DNA of 64,000 nucleotides from Granulibacter bethesdensis (GTDB taxonomy: Bacteria; Pseudomonadota; Alphaproteobacteria; Acetobacterales; Acetobacteraceae). The notes under the pieces were generated by a model. That model was given only the letters and a program-made list of their open reading frames with translations. It searched no databases and was not told the DNA's origin. This document shows positions 1 to 8,733 of this stretch, piece after piece. Made by a program: the position numbers and the translations under genes. Every line of letters begins with the position of its first letter. Within the stretch, counting starts at the first letter, position 1. The stretch is taken from assembly GCF_001889525.1 (NCBI RefSeq), contig NZ_CP018192.1, forward strand, positions 1,499,493 through 1,563,492. Reading direction: 5' to 3'.

Positions 1-1
1 C

Positions 2-844
2 GAAATCCTTATGCTGCTGGTTCTGAAAGCCATTGCCAGCGCCATTTCCATCGGCTCCGGCTTTCGCGGCGGCTTGTTTTTTGCCTCCCTGTTTCTGGGG
101 GCGATGCTTGGCAAGGCTTTTGGCGCCCTGCTTCTCACCGTTTCCCTAGCATCGACACTCCCATCCACTGTCTTTGCGCTGGTTGGTATGGGTGCGCTGG
201 CCGTCGCTGTCGTAGGGGGACCGCTGACAATGAGTTTCCTTGTGCTGGAAACCACAAGTTCCTTGCCCATGACGGTGGCTGTGCTGGCAGGCACAGTGAT
301 TTCTTCCCTGACCGTGCGGCGGCTTTTTGGATATTCCTTCACGACGTGGCGCTTTCATCTGCGCGGAGAGGCAATCCGCAGCGCGGTGGATATCGGCTGG
401 ATGCGCAATCTGACCGTAGGCCGGATGATGCGCAAAGACATACGCACTGTCTGCGCCACCATGACACTCGACAGATTCAGACGTGACTACCCTCTCGGGT
501 CATCACACAGCATGATCGTGGTTGATGAGCAGAACCGCTATCTTGGCATGATTTTGCTGGCTGAAGCCCATGCCAGTGAAACAGACGCCGCTTGCATCGG
601 TGATCTGCTGCATTTCACACACACTGTTCTAACACCGGATATGACGGTGAAAAAGGCAATCGAAACCTTTGAAAAGGCCGAAGCGGATAGTCTGGCAGTC
701 GTGGAACAGCAACCCGACTGTCATCGCGACAGCCCCGGCACCGGAACAGTGCTGGGGCTGTTGACAGAGGCCTACGCCTTGCGGCGGTACAGTGAAGAGC
801 TCGATCAAAGAAGACGGGAACTGTCTGGCGGTATCACGATGTAA
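2..844 (+). CDS. ClC-type chloride channel/antiporter with C-terminal CBS domains (5' partial)
   Basis: The reading frame is open from the first bases of the window, so the start lies upstream. The visible part begins just before the conserved ClC selectivity-filter region GSGFRGGLFFASL, followed by GAMLG and further hydrophobic helices to about codon 115. The remaining ~150 codons look like a cytoplasmic CBS-domain pair (RMMRKDIRTVCATMTLDRF..., then TPDMTVKKAIETFEKA...). ClC proteins are homodimeric chloride channels or proton/chloride exchangers of the inner membrane, and CBS pairs often bind adenine nucleotides. It ends in TAA at 842-844. The next gene is on the other strand. Family assignment is good; channel versus exchanger cannot be decided because the gating-glutamate segment is outside the window. 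Confidence 0.85.
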   Translation, partial: EILMLLVLKAIASAISIGSGFRGGLFFASLFLGAMLGKAFGALLLTVSLASTLPSTVFALVGMGALAVAVVGGPLTMSFLVLETTSSLPMTVAVLAGTVISSLTVRRLFGYSFTTWRFHLRGEAIRSAVDIGWMRNLTVGRMMRKDIRTVCATMTLDRFRRDYPLGSSHSMIVVDEQNRYLGMILLAEAHASETDAACIGDLLHFTHTVLTPDMTVKKAIETFEKAEADSLAVVEQQPDCHRDSPGTGTVLGLLTEAYALRRYSEELDQRRRELSGGITM

Positions 845-889
845 GACACTTCCGCCATTACCAAGGCAGGCAAGCAGGAAAATGTGAGA

Positions 890-1363
890 TCAGGGATTCT
901 GGCGGCGTGCCAAAAGATCACGGATTTCAATCAGCAATGCTTCAGTGGGTGTCGGCACGACTTCTGCGGCAGGTTCTTCTGCCTGCTTCGCCTTGAAGCT
1001 GGACAGAGCTTTGACCAGCCAAAAAATCGCGAAACTGACGATCAGGAAATTGATGCAGTAATTCAGGAAGACGCCGACATTCAACGTCACGGCGCCCAGC
1101 CTCTGCGCCTCCGCCAGAGTGGCCGCATGCTCACCTTTCAGCGTGATGAAGATGTTGCTGAAGTCGATACCGCCCACCAGCAAGCCGATCAGAGGCATCA
1201 GCATGTCTTTCACAAGACTGTTGACGATTCCTGTGAAAGCGGCACCGATAATGATACCGACCGCAAGATCGACAACATTCCCACGCATGATGAAAGCCTG
1301 AAACTCCTCAACCCAAGCCGGTTTTTTGGCCAGACCGGAGGGAAGATTGAGTGGTGATGCCAT
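890..1363 (-). CDS. mscL: Large-conductance mechanosensitive channel MscL
   Basis: 157 residues, close to the usual 130-150. The N-terminal half has the highly conserved MscL block FIMRGNVVDLAVGIIIGAAF (about residues 23-42) and MLMPLIGLL, forming the pore helix. A periplasmic loop follows, then a second membrane helix (NYCINFLIVSFAIFWLV, about 103-119) and a charged C-terminal tail. MscL is a homopentameric inner-membrane tension valve that releases solutes on hypo-osmotic shock. The gene is monocistronic here, convergent with the ClC gene. The ATG choice puts the family-typical short amphipathic N-terminus in front of the first helix. Confidence 0.95.
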   Translation of the reverse strand: MASPLNLPSGLAKKPAWVEEFQAFIMRGNVVDLAVGIIIGAAFTGIVNSLVKDMLMPLIGLLVGGIDFSNIFITLKGEHAATLAEAQRLGAVTLNVGVFLNYCINFLIVSFAIFWLVKALSSFKAKQAEEPAAEVVPTPTEALLIEIRDLLARRQNP

Positions 1364-1502
1364 GCTTGGAACCCCTTCGTTTCTGTATTTGCGTCACCAA
1401 GAAGGGTGGAGTGATCAGAGCCAGTCAGGCAAGCGCTCATGACACAGGAAAAGCAATCCTCACGAAAACGCTATCGCTTTCCGTTCCATTCCTCTCACCG
1501 TC

Positions 1503-1937
1503 TCACACCGATCCAGCGACATAGGCGCGTAAACTGTCGACTTCATGTTCCTGCTGATTGATGCGAGCCGCGACAACGTCGCCGATACTGACAATGCCGA
1601 TAAGACGACCTTCTTCGACAACCGGAAGGTGACGGAACCGGCCTGTCGTCATTGTTTCCATGGCCGCCTCAACGGTCATGTCCGCGGACGCGGTACGAAT
1701 GCCACGCGTCATCATCTGCTCCGCGGTCAGCTCCAGCGCTTTGACACCGTAATTGGCCATCGCTCTCACCAGATCGCGTTCGCTGACGATGCCGCGTATC
1801 TCTCCCTCTGCGCCCAAAACGGGGACGGCACCGATGCGCTTGTCACTCAGCAGGACGGCGATGGCGGCAAATTCTGCCTTTGCCCCGACCGTTTCTACGG
1901 CATGTCCCTTATTTTTCAGAATAGTTCCAATAAGCAT
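1503..1937 (-). CDS. Tandem CBS-domain protein
   Basis: 144 residues consisting of almost nothing but a CBS pair (about residues 8-65 and 75-132), with IGAVPVLGAEGEIRGIVSER in the first domain and FRHLPVVEEGRLIGIVSIGD in the second. Stand-alone CBS pairs of this size are common in alphaproteobacteria and usually sense AMP/ATP or related ligands. The partner protein is not known from sequence. It starts at an ATG with a purine-rich stretch (GGGAGAACGTT) just upstream. The 160 bases upstream of it (1938-2099) hold no recognisable gene. Confidence 0.85.
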   Translation of the reverse strand: MLIGTILKNKGHAVETVGAKAEFAAIAVLLSDKRIGAVPVLGAEGEIRGIVSERDLVRAMANYGVKALELTAEQMMTRGIRTASADMTVEAAMETMTTGRFRHLPVVEEGRLIGIVSIGDVVAARINQQEHEVDSLRAYVAGSV

Positions 1938-2099
1938 GATAACGTTCTCCCTTGCATGAATGTTGTCTTCATTGCCATTTTCGAACGATCAGATCAGAGG
2001 GGATACTTCTGGCCTAATCTTGTTAAAAAACAATGGCAGATTATGAAACAATAATGCAAATATAAACGACAGGAAGAACGTTTAATACGCCATTCCCCA

Positions 2100-2729
2100 T
2101 CAGGATGCAGTGGCGATAAAGCTCTCCCGGCTGGAAATATGCCTCCACCACTTCCCGACAGGACCGCTGCTGAGAAACTCATCCCGGTGCGGTGATTTCT
2201 CGATATAGGCAAGAATCGGGGCCAAAAATAAGTCGGCCAGACTGACGGATTCACCTGCCAAATACGAACTGCTGCCCTTGATCCCGGCCAGAACGGAGAG
2301 AACCATGTGGCTCTTCTCGATAGCCTGACGATGCGCCTCGTCATTTTTTCCACCGATCAGTTCGGGGAAGAAATAATAACCCGACACGCCCACCAGTGGG
2401 TTATAGCCATATGAATCGATAATATTGATCACCATGTCCATACGGGCACGGTCTTTCAGATCCTCCGGGATCAGGGATGGACCGGGCAGAATGGCGTTCA
2501 GATAGCGTGTGATGGCTGCGGTCTCGATCACCCGGAACCCATCGATATCAACAACTGGCACCTTGCCGAACGGGTGCCGTTCCAGATGCTCCGGCTGCCT
2601 CGGTTCCCATTTCAGGACGTTGACCGGCACCTGTTCATAATCGGAGACATTTTTCTCGACAAAAAGCATTTTGACGGTTCGGACATACGTCGAACCGTCA
2701 AAACCCCACAGCACTATTTTAGCCACCAT
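2100..2729 (-). CDS. Glutathione S-transferase family protein
   Basis: 209 residues with the GST layout: an N-terminal thioredoxin-like domain (about 1-85; the cis-proline region reads GKVPVVDIDGFRVIETAAIT, with the E-T/S glutathione-contact motif) and an all-helical C-terminal domain (about 95-205; YLAGESVSLADLFLAP is the classic N-capping box region). Soluble cytoplasmic enzyme, probably conjugating or reducing with glutathione; the substrate is unknown. It begins MVAKIVLWGF. No operon partner: 100 bases separate it from pdxY, on the same strand upstream. Confidence 0.88.
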   Translation of the reverse strand: MVAKIVLWGFDGSTYVRTVKMLFVEKNVSDYEQVPVNVLKWEPRQPEHLERHPFGKVPVVDIDGFRVIETAAITRYLNAILPGPSLIPEDLKDRARMDMVINIIDSYGYNPLVGVSGYYFFPELIGGKNDEAHRQAIEKSHMVLSVLAGIKGSSSYLAGESVSLADLFLAPILAYIEKSPHRDEFLSSGPVGKWWRHISSRESFIATAS

Positions 2730-2840
2730 ACGCGTCGGTCCTCGCCTGCCAAAACCCGTATCCAGGATATCAGTCTTTACAAAGCGTCAGACGTATAAAA
2801 GATCATGCAGTAGAAAGCTTTTTTATCTACAATCATTCTA

Positions 2841-3719
2841 TCAGCATAACTGCGCTGAAAAGCATGTGGATGGCGTCAGAAACTCCTGACGGGCAGCCAC
2901 TGTCAGGATTTCCATGCTCCCCGCCTCTGCCGTCTGTTTCAGCAGGCCGTAAACGGAAGAAGCCGCTTTCTCCAAAGCCTGCCGGGCATCCCCGGTGTCC
3001 AGACGATGGAACAGGAAAAGGGCCGCGATCGCATCCCCTGCCCCATTGATGTTGACTGGCAGCAATGGGGTGCGCAGTAGATAAAACCGGCCATTTTCAT
3101 AGACCAGCATATCCAGCGATCCTGACGGTGTTTCCGCCACATGCAGGCTGGTGACTAATATGATGCGCGGCCCCTGCCGGATCATGCTCTCAGCCAGCGC
3201 CATCACTGCCGCACGCGCATCAGCCAGTGTGCGGCAGTGATGACCGGTCAGCCATTCCAGCTCGAACTGATTGGGAGTGAGAATATTGGCCGTCGGAACA
3301 GCCCTGTCCCGAAACAGCTCCGGCAGACCGGGGCGGACGAAAATACCCCGCCCCGTATCGCCGATCACAGGATCACAGCAGTAAAGAGCCTCCGGATTGG
3401 CCGCACGGACAGATGCGACCGCATCCAGAATGGCACCCCCGATCGCATCGGAACCCATATAGCCGGACAGAACAGCATCACAACGCGGCAGCACACCACG
3501 ATCAGCAATACCCTTCATCAGGGCAGCAATATCGCCGCCTCCGAAGACTTGTCCCGTCCAATCGCCATATCCGGTATGGTTGGAGAACTGGACCGTGTTC
3601 ACCGCCCATACCTCCGCCCCCAGCAATTGCAACGGAAAAACCGCACTTGCATTCCCGACATGGCCGTAACAAACCCAGGACTGGATCGACAGGATATTCA
3701 TGCCATCGGTTGTAAACAT
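2841..3719 (-). CDS. pdxY: Pyridoxal kinase PdxY
   Basis: 292 residues (or 286 from the second Met at 3701). Belongs to the PfkB/ribokinase-like PdxK/PdxY family. The N-terminus [19 protein letters not shown] and [17 protein letters not shown] are diagnostic, and the C-terminal anion-hole/catalytic motif [11 protein letters not shown] with the catalytic Asp is present. It phosphorylates pyridoxal with ATP in the B6 salvage pathway. Family alignment favours the start at 3701 (MNILSIQ), but the upstream ATG at 3719 has an AAGG two bases before it, so the start is open. Confidence 0.92.
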   Translation of the reverse strand: MFTTDGMNILSIQSWVCYGHVGNASAVFPLQLLGAEVWAVNTVQFSNHTGYGDWTGQVFGGGDIAALMKGIADRGVLPRCDAVLSGYMGSDAIGGAILDAVASVRAANPEALYCCDPVIGDTGRGIFVRPGLPELFRDRAVPTANILTPNQFELEWLTGHHCRTLADARAAVMALAESMIRQGPRIILVTSLHVAETPSGSLDMLVYENGRFYLLRTPLLPVNINGAGDAIAALFLFHRLDTGDARQALEKAASSVYGLLKQTAEAGSMEILTVAARQEFLTPSTCFSAQLC

Positions 3720-3872
3720 AACCTTGGATGAATGTCAGCCTGCGCCCCCTCCCGCGTGCTCCCTTGGCATAGCTCCGTCAATCATGGCGCATTCGCCCTA
3801 TCCATGCCCTGTTTTGGCCACATCCATCTGATGATTCGATCGCCCTGCGACAGAATCAGCCCTAAGGATAGC

Positions 3873-4388
3873 ATGATGGATCTTCTGATGACTCGGCGCT
3901 CCCGCGCTGCCTGGGGTTTTCTGGGGATGTTGAGCGCCTCTCCGGCCCTTGTAGCCCAGGATTCCAGAGCAGACAGTGCTGCCCCGCCTCAGCTGGCCGG
4001 GCAGCGGGTAGCTCCACAGCCTCAGTCTGCAGCAGGACATGCCTCTACCCGCGCAGAACGGCAACTGCAAAGTCTCTATAAGTCTCTTGCCATCACCCCA
4101 GCCCAGCAGCAGCCATGGGAGAACTTTGCCCGTGTCCTGCAGGACAATGCCGCAGCAATCGATCAAGCCTATGCCGCTGCCGCCAAACCAGAGGCAGGAA
4201 CCAATGCGCTGAGCCGCTTTCAGGCTTACAGACAGGTTCAAACAGTGCAGACAGATAATTTACGGCGACTGGAACCGGTCTTTACAGCGCTGTATCAAGC
4301 GCTGTCCCCTGCCCAGCAGAAAACGGCTGACCGGCTGTTTGAACAGAGGACCAAAGCCGCCCTGCGCTATGTCTCCACCCATCACTGA
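3873..4388 (+). CDS. Spy/CpxP-like periplasmic protein (LTxxQ-type)
   Basis: 171 residues from the ATG at 3873, which has an AAGGA ribosome-binding site 5 bases upstream. A longer frame open from 3732 lacks one. The N-terminus has arginines, then a hydrophobic stretch ending in a likely signal-peptide cleavage site (SPALVAQDS). The mature part is helical and Gln/Ala-rich, with SLAITPAQQQPWENFARVL and QALSPAQQKTADRLFEQ, resembling the two LTxxQ motifs of the Spy/CpxP family. These proteins are periplasmic chaperones or stress-signalling factors. Function here is inferred from the motif only. Confidence 0.65.
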   Translation: MMDLLMTRRSRAAWGFLGMLSASPALVAQDSRADSAAPPQLAGQRVAPQPQSAAGHASTRAERQLQSLYKSLAITPAQQQPWENFARVLQDNAAAIDQAYAAAAKPEAGTNALSRFQAYRQVQTVQTDNLRRLEPVFTALYQALSPAQQKTADRLFEQRTKAALRYVSTHH

Positions 4389-4537
4389 TTCTGCCTGGAA
4401 GCTGCATTCCGTCTGTAGCATGGCTTGAAGCCCCGTCGCGTGCGTAACAGTGATTGCGTTCAGGTGAATGGGTTTGCTATACGCGCGCCTTCAATGCGCC
4501 CGGTCGGCATCGGGCTGCCTCGCAAGGAGATAACCCG

Positions 4538-4765
4538 ATGAAGAGCGGTATCCACCCCGAATACCATGAGATCAACGTGATCATGACCGATGGCACGGAG
4601 TTCAAGACCCGTTCCTGCTATGGCCAGCCCGGCGAAACGCTGCGTCTGGATATTGATCCGAAATCCCACCCGGCCTGGACCGGCGTTCAGCGTATGCTCG
4701 ATACCGGGGGACAGGTTGCGAAGTTCAACAAGAAGTTTGCCGGTCTCGGCACGCGCCGCAAATAA
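4538..4765 (+). CDS. rpmE: 50S ribosomal protein L31
   Basis: 75 residues beginning [25 protein letters not shown] lies 8 bases upstream of the ATG, and the in-frame ATG at 4454 is therefore rejected. The protein lacks the four zinc-binding cysteines of the C+ form: the usual Cys-x-Cys is TDG and the Cys-x-x-Cys-His-Pro is DPKSHP. This is the ordinary state in many alphaproteobacteria. It is followed by an intrinsic terminator at 4794-4820. Confidence 0.96.
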   Translation: MKSGIHPEYHEINVIMTDGTEFKTRSCYGQPGETLRLDIDPKSHPAWTGVQRMLDTGGQVAKFNKKFAGLGTRRK

Positions 4766-4793
4766 GGGCCGCAAGCTTTCGAATGAAGCAGAA

Positions 4794-4820
4794 AGAGGGG
4801 CGCACAGCGCCTCTTTTTTT
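4794..4820 (+). terminator. Intrinsic terminator of rpmE
   Basis: AGAGG..CGC pairs with GCGCCTCT across a 3-base loop, with two bulged G, followed by a run of seven T. It separates rpmE from the downstream receptor transcription unit. Confidence 0.85.
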
Positions 4821-4831
4821 GTTGCGACGGA

Positions 4832-4869
4832 GTTATGTTGTAACATAACATGTCATGTTATAACATAAC
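4832..4869 (+). promoter_or_regulatory. Two tandem Zur-box-like palindromes
   Basis: Two 18-base inverted repeats with centres exactly 20 bases apart. Site 1 (4832-4849) is a perfect palindrome of arms GTTATGTT/AACATAAC around GT. Site 2 (4852-4869) has a perfect 12-base core ATGTTATAACAT and extended arms. The core matches the zinc-uptake regulator (Zur) box described for alphaproteobacteria (ATGTTATAACAT-like). They sit 45-82 bases before the start of a TonB-dependent receptor, which suggests zinc-repressed expression of that receptor. Confidence 0.7.
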
Positions 4870-4913
4870 AAAATATGTGCCCTTTGCGCAGCCGTCGAAG
4901 GATTACGCTTCCC

Positions 4914-7112
4914 ATGTCCCGCCTCGCCTTCTCGCCTCGTCTCACCATCCTGCTCAGTTCCCTTCTTCGGGGAGGCTCTGCCACCTTGCTCGGCAGCACG
5001 GTACTAGCAGGGGGATTATGCGGATTTGTCCACTTTGCCGAAGCGGCCGATCTGTCCTCGGCCGATGTCTCCCTGCCGCCACTTTCCGTGGTGTCCAATA
5101 CGCTTGATCAGGCGCGGAGCCAGATTCAGCCTTCTCTCGGCGCGACAACCTACCATTTCAGCCGGACCGCACTGGAAACCATCCCACAGGGAGATAATGC
5201 CCCGTTGCAGCAGGTGCTGCTGCAAGCCCCGGGCGTAGCGCAGGACAGTTTCGGCCAGATTCATATCCGCGGCGATCACGGGAATGTCCAGTATCGCCTC
5301 AACGGGGTGCAGTTGCCGGAAGGGCTGTCCGTGTTCGGGCAGGTGCTGGAAACACGCTTTGCGCACAGCCTGTCCCTGATCATGGGCGCTCTGCCGGCGC
5401 AATATGGCTTCCGGGAGGCCGGGGTCGTGGACATCGTGACCAAAAACGGCACCACCGATCCCGGCGGGCAGATCAGCGTTTATGGCGGTGCCCGCGATTA
5501 TTTCCAACCCAGCTTCGCTTATGGCGGTCGTAAAGGGGCCGTCGATTACTTCCTGACTGGTGACTACCTGCTGAACCGGGTGGGGATTGAAAACCCGACC
5601 GGCTCCTTCAATGCCATTCATGACCAGTCCAATCAGTGGCACGGCATGGCGCAGATTTCAGGTATCATCAACGATACCACCCGGATCAGCACGATTGTTG
5701 GATCATCCACGCAGCACTTCCAGATCCCGAACCGGCCCGGCCTGTTACCCTCCAGCGGATACAGCGTCAACGGGATTGATACCAGGGACAGCGCAACGCT
5801 CAATCAGCGTCAGCGCGAAATTACCAATTTCGCCATTCTGTCGCTGCAAAAGCACTATGATACGGTAGACATACAAAGCTCCGTCTTCACCCGTTACAGC
5901 AGCCTGTATTATGCGCCTGACCAGATTGGCGAATTGCTGTTCAACGGCTTTTCACAGTCGGCGGCGCGCGGTGTCACCTCCACTGGCGCGCAGACCGATG
6001 CAAGCTGGAAAATTTCGGACCATCATACAGTGCGCGGCGGGTTTCTGGCGACGATCGAGCGCGCAACCTTCCAGACCAGCAGCCAGGTTTTTGCCACGGA
6101 TGACAGCGGACAGGTTGCATCCGGTGCCTCACCCTACTCCATCTATCAGGCTGGCGGCAGAACTGGTGGCCTGTATGGTATCTATCTACAGGATGAGTGG
6201 AAAATTCTGCCACGCGTGACCATCAATTATGGCGCCCGTTTCGATGTGGTCGATGAATATACGCACGAAAATCAACTCAGTCCCCGTGTCAACATTGTCT
6301 GGATGCCGACGGACCGGACCTCGGTACATGCCGGCTACGCCCGCTATTTTACCCCACCGACTTTCGAGTTGCTCAGCACGGCCTCCATTGCCGCATTCCA
6401 GAACACCACAGCGGCGGCCCCTGGCGGCCTGCTCAACAACACGGTCAAGGCCGAGCGTGCCAATTACTTCGATATCGGCATCGACCAACAGTTCCTGCCC
6501 GGTTGGCGCGGTGGTGTTGACGGTTATTACAAGCAGGCCACCAACCTGCTGGATGAGGGCCAGTTCGGAGCACCGATCATCCTGACCTCGTTCAACTATG
6601 CGCGTGGCTATGTCGGCGGTGTCCAGTTCGATACCACCTTCGACCGTGGGCCATGGTCGGTCTACGCCAATGTTGCCTGGTCAAAGGCCATGGGCAAGGA
6701 CATCGTCTCGGCCCAGTTCAATTTCGATCCGGAGGAGCTGGAACAAATCAAAAACAGCTATATCCATCTGGATCACGATCAGCGTATCACCGCCTCGGCC
6801 GGAGCAGCCTATACGCTCTTTCAAGGCACACATCATCCGCTGCGCATGTCCGGCACGATGCTGTTCGGCAGCGGTTTGCGTTCCGATGGCGCAGTACCGA
6901 ACGGAAGCGCCCTGCCTCCTTACGGAACATTCAATTTTTCGGCTGTGCAGACGCTCGATCTGGGTTTCGGCAAAAGCACCCAGATAAGGCTTGATGTCAT
7001 CAACCTGTTCGACAGCACCTACATGCTGCGTGACGGCACCGGGGTCGGGGTTGGCGCACCGCAATACGGGCTGCGCCGAACGATCCTGGCAGGGCTGACA
7101 CAAAGATTCTGA
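4914..7112 (+). CDS. TonB-dependent outer-membrane receptor, probably zinc-regulated
   Basis: 732 residues from the ATG at 4914, with GAAGGA 12 bases upstream; an alternative ATG at 4875 would add 13 residues. An N-terminal signal segment ends near AEAADL. The plug domain follows (about 60-170: TIPQGDNAPLQQVLLQAPG, then IHIRGDHGNVQYRLNGVQLP and a GVVDIVTKNG end), then a long beta-barrel rich in Tyr/Asn/Ser. The last strand ends LAGLTQRF with the C-terminal Phe used by the BAM machinery. Such receptors import metal chelates or vitamins using TonB energy. The Zur-like boxes upstream point to zinc uptake (ZnuD-like role, inference); the substrate is not readable from the barrel. Confidence 0.9.
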   Translation: MSRLAFSPRLTILLSSLLRGGSATLLGSTVLAGGLCGFVHFAEAADLSSADVSLPPLSVVSNTLDQARSQIQPSLGATTYHFSRTALETIPQGDNAPLQQVLLQAPGVAQDSFGQIHIRGDHGNVQYRLNGVQLPEGLSVFGQVLETRFAHSLSLIMGALPAQYGFREAGVVDIVTKNGTTDPGGQISVYGGARDYFQPSFAYGGRKGAVDYFLTGDYLLNRVGIENPTGSFNAIHDQSNQWHGMAQISGIINDTTRISTIVGSSTQHFQIPNRPGLLPSSGYSVNGIDTRDSATLNQRQREITNFAILSLQKHYDTVDIQSSVFTRYSSLYYAPDQIGELLFNGFSQSAARGVTSTGAQTDASWKISDHHTVRGGFLATIERATFQTSSQVFATDDSGQVASGASPYSIYQAGGRTGGLYGIYLQDEWKILPRVTINYGARFDVVDEYTHENQLSPRVNIVWMPTDRTSVHAGYARYFTPPTFELLSTASIAAFQNTTAAAPGGLLNNTVKAERANYFDIGIDQQFLPGWRGGVDGYYKQATNLLDEGQFGAPIILTSFNYARGYVGGVQFDTTFDRGPWSVYANVAWSKAMGKDIVSAQFNFDPEELEQIKNSYIHLDHDQRITASAGAAYTLFQGTHHPLRMSGTMLFGSGLRSDGAVPNGSALPPYGTFNFSAVQTLDLGFGKSTQIRLDVINLFDSTYMLRDGTGVGVGAPQYGLRRTILAGLTQRF

Positions 7113-7133
7113 TTTACAGACCGGTTTTTTCCT

Positions 7134-7161
7134 CTTGAAACCGGTTCTGGTCTCGCTATCT
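7134..7161 (+). promoter_or_regulatory. RpoH (sigma-32) type promoter of hsp20
   Basis: CTTG at 7134 (extended CTTGAAA) is followed after 17 bases by GCTATCT at 7155-7161. This matches the alphaproteobacterial RpoH consensus CTTG-N17-CYTATNT at all but one base. It lies about 100 bases before a small heat-shock gene, as expected. The -35 overlaps an inverted repeat (ACCGGTTT/AAACCGGT) that may end the upstream receptor transcript. Confidence 0.75.
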
Positions 7162-7167
7162 CATAAC

Positions 7168-7259
7168 GCATCGGGATGCCCTTCCGGGGTCTCGATGCCA
7201 CTCAGGAACCGGCCTTATGGCGGTTCAGGTCTGTAACCTTGCTTAAGCAGGAGGTTGTT
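7168..7259 (+). promoter_or_regulatory. ROSE-like RNA thermometer in the hsp20 leader
   Basis: The leader folds into successive hairpins: GCATCG (7168-7173) with CGATGC (7193-7198); GAACCGGCC (7206-7214) with GGCGGTTC (7219-7226); and AACCTTGCT (7235-7243) with AGCAGGAGGTT (7246-7256). The last hairpin buries the AGGAGG ribosome-binding site, and its TTGCT faces the SD. The pairing of U(U/C)GCU with the SD next to bulged G is the signature of ROSE elements, which block translation of small heat-shock genes at low temperature and melt on heating. Confidence 0.7.
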
Positions 7260-7754
7260 ATGAATAGTTTTGATTTTGCTCCGCTGTTCCGCAGTGCGAT
7301 CGGCTTCGACAGGCTGGCGCATCTTGCCAATACTGTCTCCGGAAATGCCGATGTTTCATCCTATCCGCCCTACAATATCGAAAAATTGAGCGAGGACAGC
7401 TATCGCCTCACCATGGCGGTTGCAGGCTTTGAACCGACAGATCTCGATGTCATCGTGAAGGATAACGCCCTGGTTGTATCAGGCCACCCTTCCAACGAGC
7501 AGAAGGAAAGCGAAGTCCTTTACCGCGGCATCGCCGGCCGCGCATTTGAGCGCCGGTTTGTACTGGCCGATCATATGGTGGTCGATTCTGCCGATCTGAA
7601 GAACGGATTGTTGCATATCGGCCTCAAAAGAATTGTGCCGGAAAGTGCAAGGCCCAGAAAAATCGAGATCGGAACTTCTAAGGAACAGCAGGTCCTGACC
7701 CGGAGCGTTGCACAGGATAATGCAACACAAACTCAGAATGGGCAGGCAGCCTGA
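7260..7754 (+). CDS. Small heat-shock protein, Hsp20/IbpA family
   Basis: 164 residues from the ATG at 7260, directly behind AGGAGG. The N-terminus MNSFDFAPLFRSAIGFDRL resembles IbpA/HspA. The alpha-crystallin domain spans about 40-135 (YPPYNIEKLSEDSYRLTMAV, then AFERRFVLADHMVVDSADLKNGLLHIGL). The usual final I-x-I/V motif is not obvious, and the C-terminal tail is Gln-rich. ATP-independent holdase that binds unfolding proteins. Controlled by an RpoH-type promoter and a ROSE-like leader, and followed by a strong terminator. Confidence 0.93.
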   Translation: MNSFDFAPLFRSAIGFDRLAHLANTVSGNADVSSYPPYNIEKLSEDSYRLTMAVAGFEPTDLDVIVKDNALVVSGHPSNEQKESEVLYRGIAGRAFERRFVLADHMVVDSADLKNGLLHIGLKRIVPESARPRKIEIGTSKEQQVLTRSVAQDNATQTQNGQAA

Positions 7755-7801
7755 AGAACCGTTTTGACAAGATAAAAGCACCTTGGTGCCACGGACAGAA
7801 A

Positions 7802-7829
7802 GGGGGCTGGTTTAACCAGCCCCCTTTTT
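7802..7829 (+). terminator. Intrinsic terminator after hsp20
   Basis: GGGGGCTGGTT pairs with AACCAGCCCCC around a minimal loop, followed by TTTTTA. It is symmetrical enough to serve the convergent mgtC-like gene too. Confidence 0.88.
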
Positions 7830-7847
7830 ATCGCGCCAAGGTAGATA

Positions 7848-8648
7848 TCAGTCCCGTGTGCTGACTTCCCATCCAGCATGGAGCACCCCTGAACGGGTCA
7901 GCAGTTCTTCCATCATCTGATCCATTTCCTGCGGATTGACTGCAGTACTGACCAATTGCGCGACCAGCTCCCCGGTGTCATTCGGCCCCTTCCGCTCGTC
8001 AATCGATGCGGCACTGTATTTATGATCCTCAAGGAATTCAGCCAGCAGGTCGCGCGTTTGTGGAATCTCCGCAGCGGGACAGATCACCCTCACTTCATAA
8101 TGCGCTTCCGATGCCATTTCATTGAATGGAGTACGGTTGATGGCATTGGCCAGAGGACGCAGCAGCGTATTGCCGATCATGACGAACAACGTCAGCAGGG
8201 CAGCCTCAGCCACCATATCCGCTCCCGCACAACTACCAACCGCGGCCGAACACCAGAGGGTCGCAGCCGTGTTCAGGCCGCGAACATTCATCCCCTCCTT
8301 CATGATCACACCGGCGCCCAGAAAGCCGATACCGGAAACGACATAGGCGATGACACGCACAGCGCCTTCGGAACCTTCGATGCGCATGGCCAGATCGACG
8401 AAGGTAGCAGCACCGATGGAGACCAGCACATTGGTGCGCAGACCGGCGGTCCGCTGCCGGTATTGCCGCTCTGCCCCGATCAATGTCGCAAGCAGAAAGG
8501 CGGCTGTCAGGCTGATCGCCGTATCGGCATAGGATTGGGGATCAAAGGTCTCGATAAAACGCACGCTCAACCCTTTCCGTCTGATAACCGGGAGATGCAT
8601 GTCTGAGCATCCCCGTCCCATGGCCGAATTCCGGTGGAATCGGTGCAA
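7848..8648 (-). CDS. MgtC/SapB family membrane protein
   Basis: 266 residues if started at 8648. Starts at 8621 or 8600, or a TTG nearer to SVRFIETF, are equally possible, as no candidate has a strong ribosome-binding site. Residues ~45-165 form the MgtC domain with four hydrophobic helices and the family signatures LIGAERQYRQRTAGLRTNVLV, GIGFLGAGVIMKEG and VRGLNTAATLWCSAAVG. The C-terminal ~90 residues form a soluble ACT-like domain. MgtC proteins act at the inner membrane in low-magnesium and acid survival; the long form resembles the YhiD/SapB group. Monocistronic. Confidence 0.88.
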   Translation of the reverse strand: MHRFHRNSAMGRGCSDMHLPVIRRKGLSVRFIETFDPQSYADTAISLTAAFLLATLIGAERQYRQRTAGLRTNVLVSIGAATFVDLAMRIEGSEGAVRVIAYVVSGIGFLGAGVIMKEGMNVRGLNTAATLWCSAAVGSCAGADMVAEAALLTLFVMIGNTLLRPLANAINRTPFNEMASEAHYEVRVICPAAEIPQTRDLLAEFLEDHKYSAASIDERKGPNDTGELVAQLVSTAVNPQEMDQMMEELLTRSGVLHAGWEVSTRD

Positions 8649-8733
8649 GGCAAGTCGCGGCTCTGCATGGTGGATGGCAGCCGGTCAAGCACATTTCCGT
8701 GACAGAAGCTTTTCCGGTGGGATGCTCTGCCCG

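Noticed and set aside
884-1357. 157-codon plus-strand frame
   Set aside because: Antisense shadow of mscL.
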